From Lactuca virosa (lineage: Eukaryota; Streptophyta; Magnoliopsida; Asterales; Asteraceae): a DNA stretch of 64,000 nt. Location of the stretch: the NCBI GenBank assembly GCA_928212115.1, contig CAKMRJ010005745.1, forward strand, positions 95,598,841-95,662,840, read 5' to 3'. The notes beneath the pieces were generated by a model, which was not told the origin of the DNA, searched no databases, and saw nothing but the letters and a program-made list of their open reading frames with translations. Numbering within the stretch: position 1 is the first letter of the stretch; the number at the start of each line of letters is the position of its first letter. Position numbers and translations under genes: made by a program. Positions 21,020 through 36,188 of the stretch are shown in pieces.

Positions 21020-23260
21020 GAACTACTTCCCATTTAGTTCGTCCAAATTCAGGTTCAAAAGGCTCACTTGCATCCTCCCTTCCCAGATATCTCCCCTACA
21101 CTTATCTGATCTCCATCTCCACCCGGTTTCTGCACTCACACCACTTCTCTAGAGAAGAACCCCACCATAATATGTCTCTATTCATCTCTAAACCCTTATC
21201 CTACAACCATTCTCTGCCTAATCGTTGCCATCCACCCAATTTCCTCTCTCCGGAATTAATGACCTAGCCTCATCTCTCCACCTTCAACCACTACTACAAT
21301 TACCAGACATCAATAGCGATCTGTTTCTTGGGGATTCGGATCTAAATCTCAGCAGGCGATATGTTTCTTGGGTTTTCTTCTCAAGAATCTTCAAAGAAAC
21401 AGACCAGGTAATTTGTGTTGTTCTTTTCATTTCCTCTGTATAAAATACTTAAAAAACCCCATTGTGTGGCGATTGTCGGTGCTAATTACTGTGTGATTAC
21501 AGCCGATACTTGAATGTCCATTGGCTATAGTACGAGTTGTTTGAATGGATTCCATTTCTATCTCTCTTTATTTATGTTTATGTATGCAAAAAACAGAATC
21601 AAACGTATTTGATTTCTGATTTCACGAGCACACCACTACAACCATCAGTGGCATTCACCACCGCCGTTTACTGCCTTCCTTCTCTCTTTATCTCAGTATC
21701 TGATCAAGAAACCCTAAATATTTGTAAATTTTTAGTTTCATCCTCATTTTTTGTCTTGTCTCTATTTAACCACACTCCTAGCATCGATTGTGTGGTTACT
21801 TTTTTTTGTAGGAACAACACCAACAGCTAGCTAAAGACTGTAGGAGCTGTTGGTTTTGGATCTACGATGTTACAAAATTAACATCATGTTTTTCATTCAG
21901 CTAAAGTTGGATACAGGATGCTAGGAACAGAGGGTCCAATGTTATGGGTGGTTTACCTGGGTTTGGTTTCTTTATTTCTTTTTATATGTGGGTTCTTATT
22001 TTTTTTCCTTTGATTTTACCCAATATTTTTCTAATATATGTTGTTATTTTATCTTAAAAATGTTAGTTGACCAGGTGATTCAAAGCTTTCTTTGATTGTC
22101 TCATTTTTGTTAAACGAATGGACAAAGCCAGATTTTAGATTTCTTAAAGCAAGCAAAAAAAACAAAGGCTCGAATATGGTATTAATTATGTGATTCAAGC
22201 ATTTGTTGGTTCTTTCATGATTTTTTACTAACAAATCTGCATAAGGTCATAAGGTCATTATTTTCATCCTAATTTTCCCCTTGCATAAAAATCTTTATTA
22301 TTTCACTATTTCAAGCTAAAAAGGTGATTTTTATTGTTCTCTTCTGTTATTTGTTTAGTAGTTGAGAAAACATTGCTGACACGGAAGATGAGGAGGAGAT
22401 TGTGAGACACAAGGTGATGTTATTGAGGACTTGCGCTTGAAGTATATATTATAATTTTTAGTAATAATGTTCTAAAATCGATTCATATTTATAGGAACAA
22501 AGGAATGACACATATACAAACTAAGCTCCTGTTCGTGCTTCAACACTTTTACAGCTTATGTTTCTTCTCTTTTCCTTACTTCCGCTTGAACAAAGATAAA
22601 ACTAAAGATGGTGATATAATCATTCCTCAAAAGATTACCAAAAAAATATGAAATATGAAAAGATTACCATTTCTTTGTCCAGTCTCTTCCAAAAGACCAA
22701 AATATACCTTGCCAGTTTCCTTACCCTTCATAAATTTAAGTGATTTGCTAACCTTCATTTTTACTTACGTAGACAGCTTTCTGAGAACCTCTTGGCATCT
22801 GTTAGTTTCTTTCTATGGAAATCGATACAAACTCTATGACATATGTTGTTATTTCTTGCATTTAACCCTTTTAAGTTTTGGGCTAAATGCAGGAAATAGA
22901 AACATACTTTCATTTAACCTAATAAGTATCATTTTTTTGTAATAAGTGAAGACATGTTGTCAAATAATAACATGTCAATATTTTTTTAACCCTTCTTCAT
23001 TTCAGGATGGTACACTACTTTCCATTCTTAAATATCATGTATTTAGGTTAAATAATGGGTTGTTCCAACACTCAACTGGTTTTGCTCCTACAGAGCATGC
23101 ATCATCCATCTTACCAACAACTAAGACATATCACTGCAGTAAGACACTCAGCAGGTTGTTCCAGATGGATGCATTTAGACCTGGACAATTTTTAATGTAT
23201 TTTTTTAGTACTTTATTGCTACTGGTAAGTTCTAATTTTTTTAAAGATTATTAATAGCGA
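21020..23260 (+). other. Possible captured gene fragments inside the Helitron
   Basis: This part does not resemble Helitron proteins and looks like plant gene sequence: a CT-rich 5' stretch (21060-21250) and splice-like sites, for example CAGACCAG/GTAATTTGTG at 21407, TTTTTTTGTAG/GAACAACACC at 21811, TTCATTTCAG/GATGG near 23004 and CTACTG/GTAAGTTC near 23225. A 102-codon ORF (22946-23254) spans the last exon-like part. I do not recognise the parent gene. Helitrons often carry gene pieces, but these sites may also be chance in AT-rich DNA. Confidence 0.35.
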
Positions 23261-24129
23261 CTTTGATGATCAGGTGGTGCTGATTCGTCTTTTCAATAAA
23301 CAAAATGGTGCTTTACTCCTCCTATTGCTATCGTGTTTACTAAAACATAATTGGTGATGATGTTTCCCAACATGTGTGCTTCTAATTAAACCAAACGATG
23401 GTGTTGGTGTGGCGCTGATGAGATGTTTTTAATGCAATTTTTAATATTTATTACTTATTTCAAAATGAAAAATTTAATGTTTAGCTACGGTTGTTTTAAT
23501 TATTAGTATTTTATCCTTTGTAATGGTTAATTAGACAGATCTTTTAGTTTGTACCTATGAAAAGCGGTTAGTTATTATATTTGAATTTATGTTTATCCTT
23601 AGTAACGGTCAATAAAAATGGATTGATAGATAATATATTATGAGTTTTTATTCTTAATACATGATGCATTTATGTTTACTTAAGGAATGCGTTAATTTTT
23701 TTTAAGGAAGAAATAATTTGAAATAGTATTTTAGTTATATAATTTTTACTTTATATAGAAATGATATCCCATCGAATAAAGAAAACAAATACCAGTGAAG
23801 GTATATGCCTATGTAAATGAGATTTTGTAGTAACCAGAATTGTTATAATACGTAAATGTTTTGTTTTGATTGGAATACAACATGATTATTATAGTGTGTT
23901 GTTGAATACTCCCTTATGCATATTATCTTTTTTTTATAACTTAATTAGTTTATGTCTACTATCAATAGTTATTTGACCAATTTTTTGAATTTTTGTTTTT
24001 ATCTCTCAACTTTCACAATTGATTAAAATTATTACATAGTTTCATGGTTTTTATTTCTCAACTTTCAGAATTGAATAAAATTATAACCTCCGTTTCGTGA
24101 TTTTATCTCTCAACTTTAAGACAAGTTTT

Positions 24130-25040
24130 GCGGTGAGTCGTGGAACACGGGCATAGACTGTTGATAGTAGCATACGAATGTTGCCTCCTTCATCTTCGAT
24201 TATCAAGTTGCGGTTAACTATAAATATGAGAGCACTAACCGATCAATGATTCTCAGAATTTCTATTACGTGTCGGTGATGGAGAAACGGTGCACGGAAAC
24301 TTTACTTGCATCCCAGATGATATGGTAATTCCCTTCACTGAAAAAAGAAAAGTCATTGAATGCTTTGATTGATGCAATATTTCCATCCTTGGAAAGTAAT
24401 AAATTTGAATCAGATTATATTATTTTGCATGCGATACTATCCACAAGAAAAGATTATATTATTTTGCATGCAATACTATCCACAAGAAATGATAGTGTCG
24501 ATGAGATTAATGATTATTTGATCTGCCGATTTCATGGAAAAGAGAGAATTTACTATAGTTTTGATGAGGTCATAGACGATATACATAACTTCTATCTCAT
24601 GGAATTATTGAACACGATCAGTGTTAGTCATTTGCCCCCTCATTACATAAGACTGAAAGTTGGATGCCTGATAATATTGTTACGAAATCCCGACCCATCA
24701 AATGGCTTGTGTAACAACACTCGATTGATATGCAAAAGATTTCAGCACAATTTCATTGATCTCGAAATAGCTGTTGGTCACCATGCTATAAAGAAAGTAT
24801 TTTTTCCAAGGATTCTTCTAAGTCCATATGAAGATGACATGTTTCCATTCAAGCTGAAGAGGAAACAATTTCCTATTCAGTTATGCTTTGCGATGACAAT
24901 CAATAAAGCTCAGGGACAAAGATATTCTGAATGTAGGTATGTATATTCCAGACCCAGTATCCGCACATGGCCAGCTTTATATTGCATTCTCCAGAGGGGT
25001 CTCACGTGGCAATACCAAAATGTTAGTGAAGCCTAACGAA
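24130..25040 (+). pseudogene. Helitron helicase (PIF1-like), C-terminal fragment
   Basis: In-frame pieces match the C-terminal part of plant Helitron helicases: LRLTINMRALTDQ (about 24212), FLLRVGDGETVHGNF, then 24356-24920 with INDYLICRFHGKERIYYSFD, LPPHYIRLKVGCLIILLRNP and LCFAMTINKAQGQ. Frameshifts lie near 24350 and right after KAQGQ (about 24918), where a typical copy continues into a valine-tyrosine-leucine strand. The Rep nuclease and the helicase core are missing. A 39-bp in-frame tandem duplication lies at 24413-24490. The full enzyme would drive rolling-circle transposition. Confidence 0.85.
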
Positions 25041-25382
25041 AATTTGAAAGGTTACGGAGTCTATAGAACAAACGTGGTATATAAAGAAGTGTTGCGAGAT
25101 TAATAATGTATTAGCAGTTATGTGTTTTTACACATTTCCATATTTGGTGTATTCATATGTAATTCTATTATCATTGTTTGAACGACTTACACGACTTATA
25201 TTTTGTGCCGGCTTGAAATGTTTATTTTTACCGGTTATTTGATGTATCATGCCAAAAATAACGCCAAAGCTAGATTCTATTTTCTTGGACATTTAGTTTC
25301 TTTTGGAACGTAACATTTTTATAAAAGAAACATATCGTCTAAAAAACTATTTGCAGTCGCCGCTTTGCGCGGGTAACGGCTA

Positions 25383-27524
<2,142 letters not shown>

Positions 27525-28220
27525 TTAGATAGTGGACTTACCTGAAGTAGAGTCAAACTGTTTGACTTTACCATCCTTGCGATCTTGCAGGTAAATATGG
27601 TAGCTTCGCAACCAAAGCCCCTTCTTTTGCCAACAGAAACATATGGATTCTTTGGGAATGGTACACGAGACAATCACAGACTTAGCATTTCCCTTTCCCT
27701 TGGAAAGAGAAATCTTTTCTGGACTTCCAATGTTGTCATTGTCAATGTCCATGGAAGTTTGGGAAGTAGATCTTCCAATCAAATTTGCTTTACCAGTGCG
27801 CCAAATCATTGCTGATTCAGCAGCAACAAGCAAATATGTTAGATCAATAAGGGTCATGTTGTGATCTCCCATATAGTAGTCCTTAAAGAACCCGCTATAT
27901 GACTTAGGAAGTGATTGAAGAACCAAGTCAACAGCCAACTTCCTTGAAACAACGACACCTAACATTCCCAGCATGTCAATGTGTGACTTCATCTCCAAGA
28001 CATGTGCACACACAGACCTTCAATCTAGGTGTTCGCTAGCTAATAGGGCTTGATTGACCTTTTAAACTTGTGGGTCAGGGAGAATTATTGGAGGAGGTAG
28101 AGGAAGTGAAGTTCCACTACAGCACGAAGAAGGGATTAATCTTTCACCTTGATCATCTCGTGGAATATCATCTTTATAAAGAAAGGATTCGGGAAGACCA
28201 TAGTTGTCAGAACTAGACAT
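27525..28220 (-). pseudogene. Gag pseudogene of copia D
   Basis: The start codon homologous to that of G is at 28220-28218; the open part is 28013-27525 (162 codons). It contains HVLEMKSHIDMLGMLGV, VLQSLPKSYSGFFKDYY and LTYLLVAAESAM, the pattern of plant Ty1/copia gag (UBN2-like). The zinc knuckle has decayed to CFCWQKKGLWLRSYHIYL, losing two Cys and the His of the CCHC set seen in G. The part before 28013 has stops. No pol follows. Confidence 0.8.
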
Positions 28221-29920
28221 GTATAAGGGAGAAATTCAAGTTTAGTTGATTTAAGTCCTTAATATAACACCCAAATGAAATATTAAGGCTAGAACCCAAC
28301 ACAATATTCTACAATTCGGAAGAGGGATGCCGTAATCCAATTGTAAAATATTTGAAGGTTGGTAAATGACGATTTACCAATATCCACCATGAAAAACGAA
28401 ATTGATTATTAAGTTTTAAATGAATTGAAATTCCTATATTCTTTTGAGATTCATTGAACTTTTCAATGGCATGTTTAAATCTCGATTGTGCCCTTCAAGT
28501 TTGTGACTGGGATGCCGAGGATCACAAACAAGGTGTGAATAAACATGCAAATTACCTTGGTACACCCAATGTTACAAATCACCCAATCAATGTGCTGGTT
28601 AACCACACACGCTCCATTGATCTATGATTAACATCAAGCTACCCTTTGTCGCGCACTGTCAGTCCCAAATTAGTGTGTCGGTTAACCACACACGCTCCAC
28701 TAACAACTTAACAGGGTGCAAAGTGCAATTTCATGGATTAGCACAATTTTCACATTTTCCTAAAGTAACTAAGATTGAGAATTTAATAAAAGTTTAGATA
28801 CTTTATATTTATCATTATACTTTTAATGAGGGATAATTAATGTCCTATCCTACCCGTTCGGCTAACGACCCTCCACCAGTCAAGGAAGTGGTGGGGGAGT
28901 GGACACCCATTAAACCACCATTTTATAGGCAGTAACATTATACCCCCCTTATAGACCGACTTCGTGAATGAGGCCTACTAACGGTAAGACTGACTTGTCT
29001 TATACATATATATAATTATTGAAATTTTAATACTATAATAGTATAAGGGTGTATTTTAAACTTTTAAAATACTAGATGTTTATCTATTAATAATTATACT
29101 CTTAATTTAATTAATAATCTTAAACCATGTCATTATGGAATTATTAATTCTCTTTTAATTAAACACTTTAATTAATTTAATAAAGTTCATAAGGTGCAAT
29201 TTGAAATATTCAAATACTTCAAGGTTCTAAATATAAAAATTCAGAATTAAAAACTATTTAATTATTTTTTTTTAGTTTATGAACCCAAGAGTTACATCTT
29301 ATTAATTACAAGAGTTTCTTAATTTGAGACTTTTCAAATACCAAAACTTGAGGGCAAGTTTTGTAACTTTTGAAAAACCTTTGATTTCCATAACTTATGA
29401 GTTTAATGTGGTTTTTATGGAAAAACTTTTCATGTTCCATAACTTGCGGACAAGTTATGGAAGACTTTAAAGAACATTTAAATCAATATTTAACAAATAA
29501 AAATTATCATTATAATTTTATCTATGATCTAGTTAAAACTCATAAGTTAAGACAATTCATATCAACAACTAACAAGAAATTAGCCTATCCATATAAAACT
29601 AATACAAATTCTTGAAATTTTGACAATTATCTTTTAATGGATAGGGATAATCACTACCACTCAGAAAAAAAAAAACAGATTTGATGATAATATAAAACAG
29701 TTTGTGGTAGTGATCCTAATCCAATTCTGGCCAAAAAACCTGAAAAACTGCAATCTGATCATACAACTCGTCGAGCCCAACTATGGACTCGTCGAGTTCA
29801 AGGAAAAATTCATCCTACTCATCGAGTCCAAGCATGTACTCGTTGAGTAGGTGCTGTCAGAACAGTTTTTCAGCTTTGGAAAAATAAGCCATGCATCAAA
29901 TATAACAGAAAACAATCCTA
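28221..29920 (-). mobile_element. Leader of copia D between PBS and gag
   Basis: It includes, in minus order, four ACTCG-type dyads (29850-29765), a perfect hairpin CCATAACTTG/CAAGTTATGG (29437-29460), a conserved block with CCCGTTCGGCTAACGACC (28845-28990), two GGAGCGTGTGTGG motifs (28675-28700, 28595-28615) and one ATTACGGCATCCCTCTTC motif (28319-28336). All have counterparts in F and G. No ORF. Confidence 0.65.
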
Positions 29921-29921
29921 G

Positions 29922-29933
29922 GCTCTGACACCA
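29922..29933 (-). other. Primer-binding site of copia D
   Basis: Minus-strand TGGTGTCAGAGCC next to the 5' LTR; G has TGGTATCAGAC and F TGGTATCAGAGCC, all resembling the initiator tRNA-Met complement. D has one A-to-G change. Confidence 0.7.
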
Positions 29934-30707
29934 CTTTGGGTTTTAGTATACACAACATTCCTATGGTGCATATAAACCCTAAATGCTTTTTAGATCTATG
30001 TTTTCACTAATTATACATGCAATATTGTTTCCAAAGCATGAAGCCTACAACTAGCATACAATTGACATAAACAACATAGAATTGAGTTATAGAATTACCT
30101 CTTTGTTGTAGCTTGTAGTTTTGGCCTTTAAAAACTTAGCACCTCAAATGTGATGCCTCAAGTGGTTCACACACACCATGAACAAAGGATGACTTGAGAG
30201 AGAGGCTACTTGGCACACAAAATTGTTTATCACTCTTCTTAGAATGCATCGGGCCGATTTTGGTGACTACGGGTTCCTTTTATAGTGTGGCAAAGTCTAG
30301 GGTTACATCCATGCAAACCCTAATTCACATGACCCTTCATATTACTTAGGCTCCATGGGCTAAACCCCCATTGACTATCATATTGGTTTAGCCCATCCTA
30401 AATAACCATGGATCATTGGCCCACACTATAAGAATCATTGATTTACTTAATCAGTCCCCATATATTTAATTACTCTCTTTTGATCACTAAATTAATTCCA
30501 AATTAATTCTTGATCAATACTAATTAAATAATATGATTTCATATTAATATATTAGAACTTATAAATGTATTCATAAATCACAAATAACCTCTTCTCAAAA
30601 GTCCATCCTATCAAATTGCTCTGGTGAAGGCAACCCAAGTGGACCATGCTAGTCTCGGGTCAAGTACATACCAATTATAGTTATGGGCTTTGACACCTAA
30701 TCCAACA
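29934..30707 (-). mobile_element. 5' LTR of copia D
   Basis: 774 bp; minus start TGTTGGATTAGGTGTC at 30707. Its far end reads CTTTGGG instead of TGTTGGG, so the last bases have mutated. The right flank AGACG is one half of the target-site duplication. Confidence 0.85.
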
Positions 30708-30712
30708 AGACG

Positions 30713-32035
30713 CCCTCATCAAACTAGCATCTACTTCATATGATCATCTCACAAAAAAAGTGTTGGTTGAGGTACTCCCAGAAAGAAGTATCGATAACCA
30801 AAAGGTCAATACAATATCAGCCCCTACAGAATGGACCAAACCCTTTGTCGATTAGTTGCGCCATGGCATGCTTCCGGATGACCTTGAGGAGGCGAGAAAA
30901 GTCAAAATTAGAGCACCGTATTTTGTAATCAGGGACAATCAACTATACCGAAGAGGGTTATTAAGCCCATGGCTCAAGTGCATCTCTAAGACAGAGGGGC
31001 AGACGTTCCTCGAAGAAAGCCATTCTGGGGACGCAGCAACACATGAAGGCGATCACGGACTCACATGCAAAATACTCCGCCCAGGGGTATACTGGTCGGA
31101 CGTGTATAACGACGCCGTAGCACTAACCAAGAAATGTAAGTAGTGCCAAGTGTTCGCCCCATTGCAAAATCAACCGGCCATACCATTGACCTGCATCACC
31201 AGCCCCTGGCCTTTACATCAATGGGGGATCAACATAGTGGGACCATTCCCACAGCGCCGGGAGGCGTGAAGTTTTTGCTGGTAGAGACGGAACCACTGGT
31301 CACCGTCACTGGCAAGCGGATGATCAAATTCATGACCAAGAGCATCTTGGCCTGTTTTGGAACTCCTAGGATCCTTAAAAGTGATAACGGTACGCAATTT
31401 GAAGGAATTTCCTTCAAGGATTGGTGCGAAGACAAGAAAATCCATCGCCGGTTCACATCAGTAGCACATCCTCAGGCCAACGAACAAAATGAGATATCAA
31501 ACAAAACCATAGTTATAGGTTTGAAGAAAAGGTTACTCTGATCAAATTCTACCTGGGTGGATGAGCTCCCGACAGTGTTGTGGTCATATCGCACCACGGA
31601 AAGATCAAGCACGGGAAAAACGCCCCTTAGCCTAACCTATAGGACGCAAGCAGTCTTGCCATTGGAAATAGTAGCCGGCTCCCTGCGAACAAAGAGTTTC
31701 GAGGAAGCAGCCAACGAGGAAGGGCGACGCCAGGACCTGGACATGATCGATGAAAAGGTGAGGCAGCACAAATGCGCCAGGCACTATACAAATCACGAAC
31801 TGAGAACTATTACAACCACCAAGTCCGGGTCAAGAACTTCAAAGTTGGAGAATGGGTGCTAAGAAAGAACGAGTCTAGCCATGCTGAACCATTGGGGAAA
31901 CTCAGTGTCACGTGGGAAGGACCATACAAAATCATGGAAGCCCATAAGAATGGTGCTTATGTCTTGGAAACTCAGGACGAGCGTGTCATTCCAAGAACAT
32001 GGAATGCGCAGAGCCTGCGTCACTTTTACTCTTAA
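30713..32035 (+). pseudogene. Tat-type gypsy integrase, part 3 of the split polyprotein
   Basis: Begins LIKLASTSYDHLTKKVLVEV, directly continuing the RNase H frame cut at 18288. The HHCC zinc-binding part is at 31010-31160 and has a TAG at 31141 between its two cysteines (KKCK, stop, CQVFA). The catalytic core reads WGINIVGPF at 31222, with Asn for the first catalytic Asp (codon 31231-31233); the second Asp (SDNGTQFEG, 31380) and Glu (QANEQNEISNKTI, about 31490) remain. Two overlapping frames from 31557 to 32035 give the C-terminal part, ending VIPRTWNAQSLRHFYS. Integrase would insert the cDNA; this copy is inactive. Confidence 0.85.
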
Positions 32036-32797
32036 AACGAGTGCTAAAGGTAGAATCAATGCTAGCAAAGGCATTGTGTATTAATTTTAACATGTAAATG
32101 TAATCAGCAAAAAATACTTTACTACTTTCAATCTTATTACGCTCTAAACAAAACTAGAGCAAACGGAAAGGGCAATTCAGATGCTCCTTATTTTCAAGAT
32201 TGAAAAATAAAACAAAGAGGATGTGTACATTTACCGTGTGAAAACAAGGACTGATCATCCAACGTCACACGAGCGAAATCGTTACAAGGAGGCAGCCAGG
32301 GAGTTTGCAAAAAAAAGGCTCATAACCTTCCTCCCAAAACATGTTCATCAATTACATTACAACAAACACACTAAAGAACATGTGACATGAGTGTAGAAGG
32401 GTATAACCTTCCACCAATGAGAAAAACAAAACCAGGTGATCCTCAAGATGACGATCTTGGCTACACCTACGGTCTTTAAGCAGCAAATTAGAACAAATTT
32501 CTCAAAGACCAACATTACTAAAGCATAAAGAGTTCACTAATAACAGAACTCAAACCAGGGGTATGAGCAAACCTTTAGTAAATATTATATGATGGCCAAC
32601 ATAAACCATACACAAAGCAACCAAACAACAAGCATATATGCGGTAGTGAAAAACATGCATACCCAATAACCAAAAGTATCGTCAGATTGCCGGACTCCCG
32701 GACTTTCAGGCTGCCTCTGAGGGCAGCAAAGACAAAAGATAAAAAACACGAAAAATTGTTCACTGAGATTACATCACAACAAATCATGCAAGTATCA
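32036..32797. other. Tat element spacer between pol and the antisense ORF
   Basis: About 760 bp, AT-rich with scattered A runs. I see no gene, promoter motif or repeat I can support. It separates the 3' ends of the convergent pol and antisense ORF, so a transcription end for either could lie here. Confidence 0.5.
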
Positions 32798-34783
32798 CTA
32801 CTTGGGGACAGGGGTGTTACCATCACCAGGGGAAGGGCTTGGGCCAAGGCCCGATCCATCGCTCTGATCATCTTGGAAAAGGTCACGAAGCCCGACTATG
32901 TTTAGATTACCCAGGTAAAGATAGTTAGAAAAGTTTGTTTCAGTAAAAGCAGCCAGGGCATCTTCCATCTCTTGGACCTTGGTGGCCACGTCCACCTCAG
33001 CCTCTGAGTTAAAATCCCCGACGATCACCAGCTTTTTAGCAACCCTCTTTCCATGCTCCACCCCCGTCGCCACACAAGCCACCTGCACCTGAACCAAACC
33101 ATGGAGAAACTGGGGGCTCTCGATCACCCTATCTACCACCCGGCTGAGCCCGTCGCTAAGGATCCAAGAAATATCCTTCTCCAGCGCTCCCCTTGCGGCG
33201 TTCTTAGTGACCAGATAAACCTCCAGTTCTGCCGTCCGCCTGCTCAGATCGGCGTTCTCCAAACTCAGGGTCCCCACGCGATCGTTCAGGCGCCTCACCT
33301 CTTCCTCCAGCTTTGCCACTTGATCCGCCAAGCTTGCCTTCTCGAGCAGCGCCACCTCCTGCTTAGCCTCCCAGCTGCATTTGTCGGCTTCTAACTTAAC
33401 CACCTGGGCCTTTAGCTCTGTGCCTTCAATGCTCTTCCTTTCAGAGTCAGACTAGAGGGTCTCCATATCGGAAATACGTTCAGCGGCCGCGACCAAGTAA
33501 TATGAAACTTAGGTAGCGGTGTAGCGCAAGCCGTCAGCCATGTACTCTTCTAACAGGACAGTTAGGGCCTTAGTGGTAGCAGGAGGAAAAGCGTGTTGAA
33601 ACCACTCGAGAGCGGTGTCGTGATCGGAGACAAGGTCTTGGGCAGTTAGTATCCAAGCTGGATTATAGGCATCCGGATGAGAACCCACAAGAAGGGGGAT
33701 GGTTACGGTTTCACCAGAAGAGGTTGAGGAAAGACCTTAAAGAAGCGAAGACCCAGTCTTCACCTCGGCTCCCCACAGCCGTGGGAACAGGGCTGGTTTT
33801 CTCGGTGCTTCCTTCTCCCGTATGACAGGGTGGTTCAGTCGCCCTGGTTTGTGCCCCCTCCAGCAGTTTTGGAGGACTTTCATCGCAGGCACGGTTGGAA
33901 TCCATGGTACCCCCAGTAAGAAACTCATATTACATTTCTTACGAAGAGTGGGCCCGGTGCTGGCTGTCTCAGTTCGACCACCGGAAGAGGCTTCCAAGAA
34001 AACAAAACGCCTCTTGACCCGGCAAAGACTCCTCGGGGACCCGGAAGGTGTAGGATCCTTCTGAGAAACATCAGTGACAACTATGTCTGCAGTTTTCGAT
34101 CCTTACTAGCGCCGGTGACACTGTCAGAACCGACAGTTTCCTCAATTCCTCGGCCAGAAAAAGGGGGTGGAAGAGCCTCCACCAGATCAACGTCATGACA
34201 CTGAAGGTCACCGTCGAACAGACCCTGAGGAAATTTCTCTAAAGAAACAACTTTCTCCACACCTGGCAACAAAAAAACAACACCGCCGGTTAACCAAAAC
34301 GCCGATTTAAACATGACTTTTCGATTTTTTGAAAAGGGGGGGGGGAGAGTAGCAAGAGAAATACCCTCTTTATCAACGAAGAACTCAGGCATTTTCCCAC
34401 GAGCCCTCCAAGCAGCGCTCATTCCGCCGGCGGCAAAGAAGCAGTCAAGCCAATCTTCATCGTTGATGATGATCTTCTCTAGGACATCAGCCAGTTCCTT
34501 GTCAGCACCAAACAGTATGGGAACACAGTCGATGTACACCTTAGCCCTCGGGTAACTGAGCACCACGAGATCGTTGTTCACCCATAAGAACTTCTCCTGC
34601 CAGTTTTTCTTGGACTTCTTATCATGGATAAGAGTAGGGACTCTCCACCGACAGGAAAGGGTTCGAGTCCCCGACTGAGTAGAAGCATTGAAGAAGTGCT
34701 TGAAAGCTGGAACAGTGGGCAGGCGACCTAGGGCACGGCAGAGGAGTTCAAAACCCATTATCTTGTTTATAGCGATGGGGGTC
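32798..34783 (-). pseudogene. Antisense additional ORF of the Tat element, distal part (gypsy-type transposon domain and coiled coil)
   Basis: On the minus strand, opposite to pol. The segment 34758-34081 (225 codons) begins MGFELLCRALGRLPTVPAFK and includes FFNASTQSG and WQEKFLWVNNDL, resembling the plant 'putative gypsy type transposon' domain (Transposase_28-like). Interrupted frames follow to 33403. Then 33403-32798 (201 codons) has a long heptad-like coiled coil (LADQVAKLEEEVRRLNDRVG) and an acidic, glycine/proline-rich end (DGSGLGPSPSPGDG). The N-terminus is at 37642-37401 beyond a solo LTR. Additional ORFs, some antisense and 3' of pol, are known in Tat elements; their job is unknown. 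Confidence 0.75.
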
Positions 34784-34788
34784 AGCTC
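34784..34788. repeat. Target-site duplication AGCTC (right copy 37401-37405)
   Basis: AGCTC directly flanks TGTAACACCCC on the left and GATGTTACA on the right. Removing the LTR and one copy restores the antisense frame. Confidence 0.85.
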
Positions 34789-34988
34789 TGTAACACCCCG
34801 ACTCCCAGGTATATTTTAAAAGCTTTTTATTCATTTATTGAAGGAACTCGACTAGTTGGAGGCCCCAACTCGTCGTGTCGAACCTAGTCACCCCACGTGG
34901 TTTTTGACTCCTACTCGACGAGTCGGAGGACCCCGACTCGACGAGTAGAGGTTGTGCATGGAAACCCTAATTTTTAGGGTTTCCCCCC

Positions 34989-34997
34989 TATTTAAAG
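34989..34997 (+). promoter_or_regulatory. TATA-like box of the solo LTR
   Basis: TATTTAAAG after a C-rich stretch (TTCCCCCC) and before CTCCACTCCCAGCCTCCC, as in LTR promoters. It is about 200 bp from the LTR start. Confidence 0.5.
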
Positions 34998-35884
34998 AAC
35001 CTTAACTCCACTCCCAGCCTCCCTTACCACCCTATCGTCTAGAAGCAAACCCTAGCAAGCTAACTCTCCATTTTTGAGTGTGTGAGGCTAAAAGAGTGTA
35101 TTTTGGTGCATTTCTTGAAGAGATTTTAAGACTGAGAAGCTTGGAGATAGAAGGAACCTGTAGATCAAACATCTCATGCATGAATATTGACATTTTTGGG
35201 GTAAAATGGGGTCGTTCTCATATTTTAACTAGTCCAGAAGATATGGTTTCAGATCTGGACTCCTCTAGGTCCCAAATTCAGAAAGTTATTAGCTTTATCT
35301 AGTATTAACCCCTCACCATGCCCTAAACCTCATTCTAGACTTGGTTTTGGTATTCTAAGCCTTTAAGACCTTGCATGCACATAAAGTTTGCAACTTTACG
35401 TGGAATCTGTGCCTTTGGAAGCTAGATCGACAAGTTGGAGCTTTGGAGTAGCTTAAAAACGTCTGAATGGGAAAAGGACTGAAGGGACTCGACAAGTTGC
35501 ATGGTAAACTCGACGAGTCCGATGAAGATTGACCGTGGTTGGTTTCTGCATGGACTCGGCGAGTCAGTAAGAGGACTCGATGAGTCAGTAAGGGTTTCCC
35601 CGAATTTTGGACACGCATGGACTCGACGAGTGCCAACATGGACTGTTGACTTTAACCGTTGACTTTGACTTTGACCAAGGGGTGACCAGTTGGACTTTTG
35701 AGAGTATTATGGTAATTTGGGATTCTGATGGACTTGATCCTATGGTGGTTATAGGTGGTTGAGTTCATAGCTGCGATTCGAGAGTTTGACATTATCATTA
35801 TAGTTCGACATCTTTGAGGTGAGTTTCCTCACTTTACTCAATGGTCTAAGGCACCAAGGCCAGCCCTTTTGGATTTTTATCCTG

Positions 35885-36065
35885 ATATGTTATGCTAGTA
35901 TGATCTGTTAGATCAGTATCCTGGTAGATAGGATGGTATTATGTTGCTATGATCTGTTAGATCAGTATCCTAGTAGATAGGATGATGTTATGCTAGTATG
36001 ATTTGCTAGATCAGTATCCTGCTAGATAGGATGTTATTATGTTGTTATTATCTGTTAGATCGGTT
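35885..36065 (+). repeat. Short tandem repeat in solo LTR (GATCTGTTAGATCAG)
   Basis: About four units of roughly 50 bp built on TATGATCTGTTAGATCAG and TATCCTGGTAGATAGGATG. Each unit contains small palindromes (GATCTGTTAGATC, ATCCTGGTAGATAGGAT). Confidence 0.7.
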
Positions 36066-36188
36066 TGTCTTTCTATAGACTGTTATGTGTTTATCTGATA
36101 TATGTGCACATGTTTGATTGGTGGTTGAGGCTTATCTGCTTTGTGCGAGAGCCAACAGACCTGGGCATTCCAACCCGATGGTTGTGGG

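Noticed and set aside
33053..34064. Plus-strand ORFs of 113 and 80 codons
   Set aside because: Shadows of the antisense Tat ORF; no domain.
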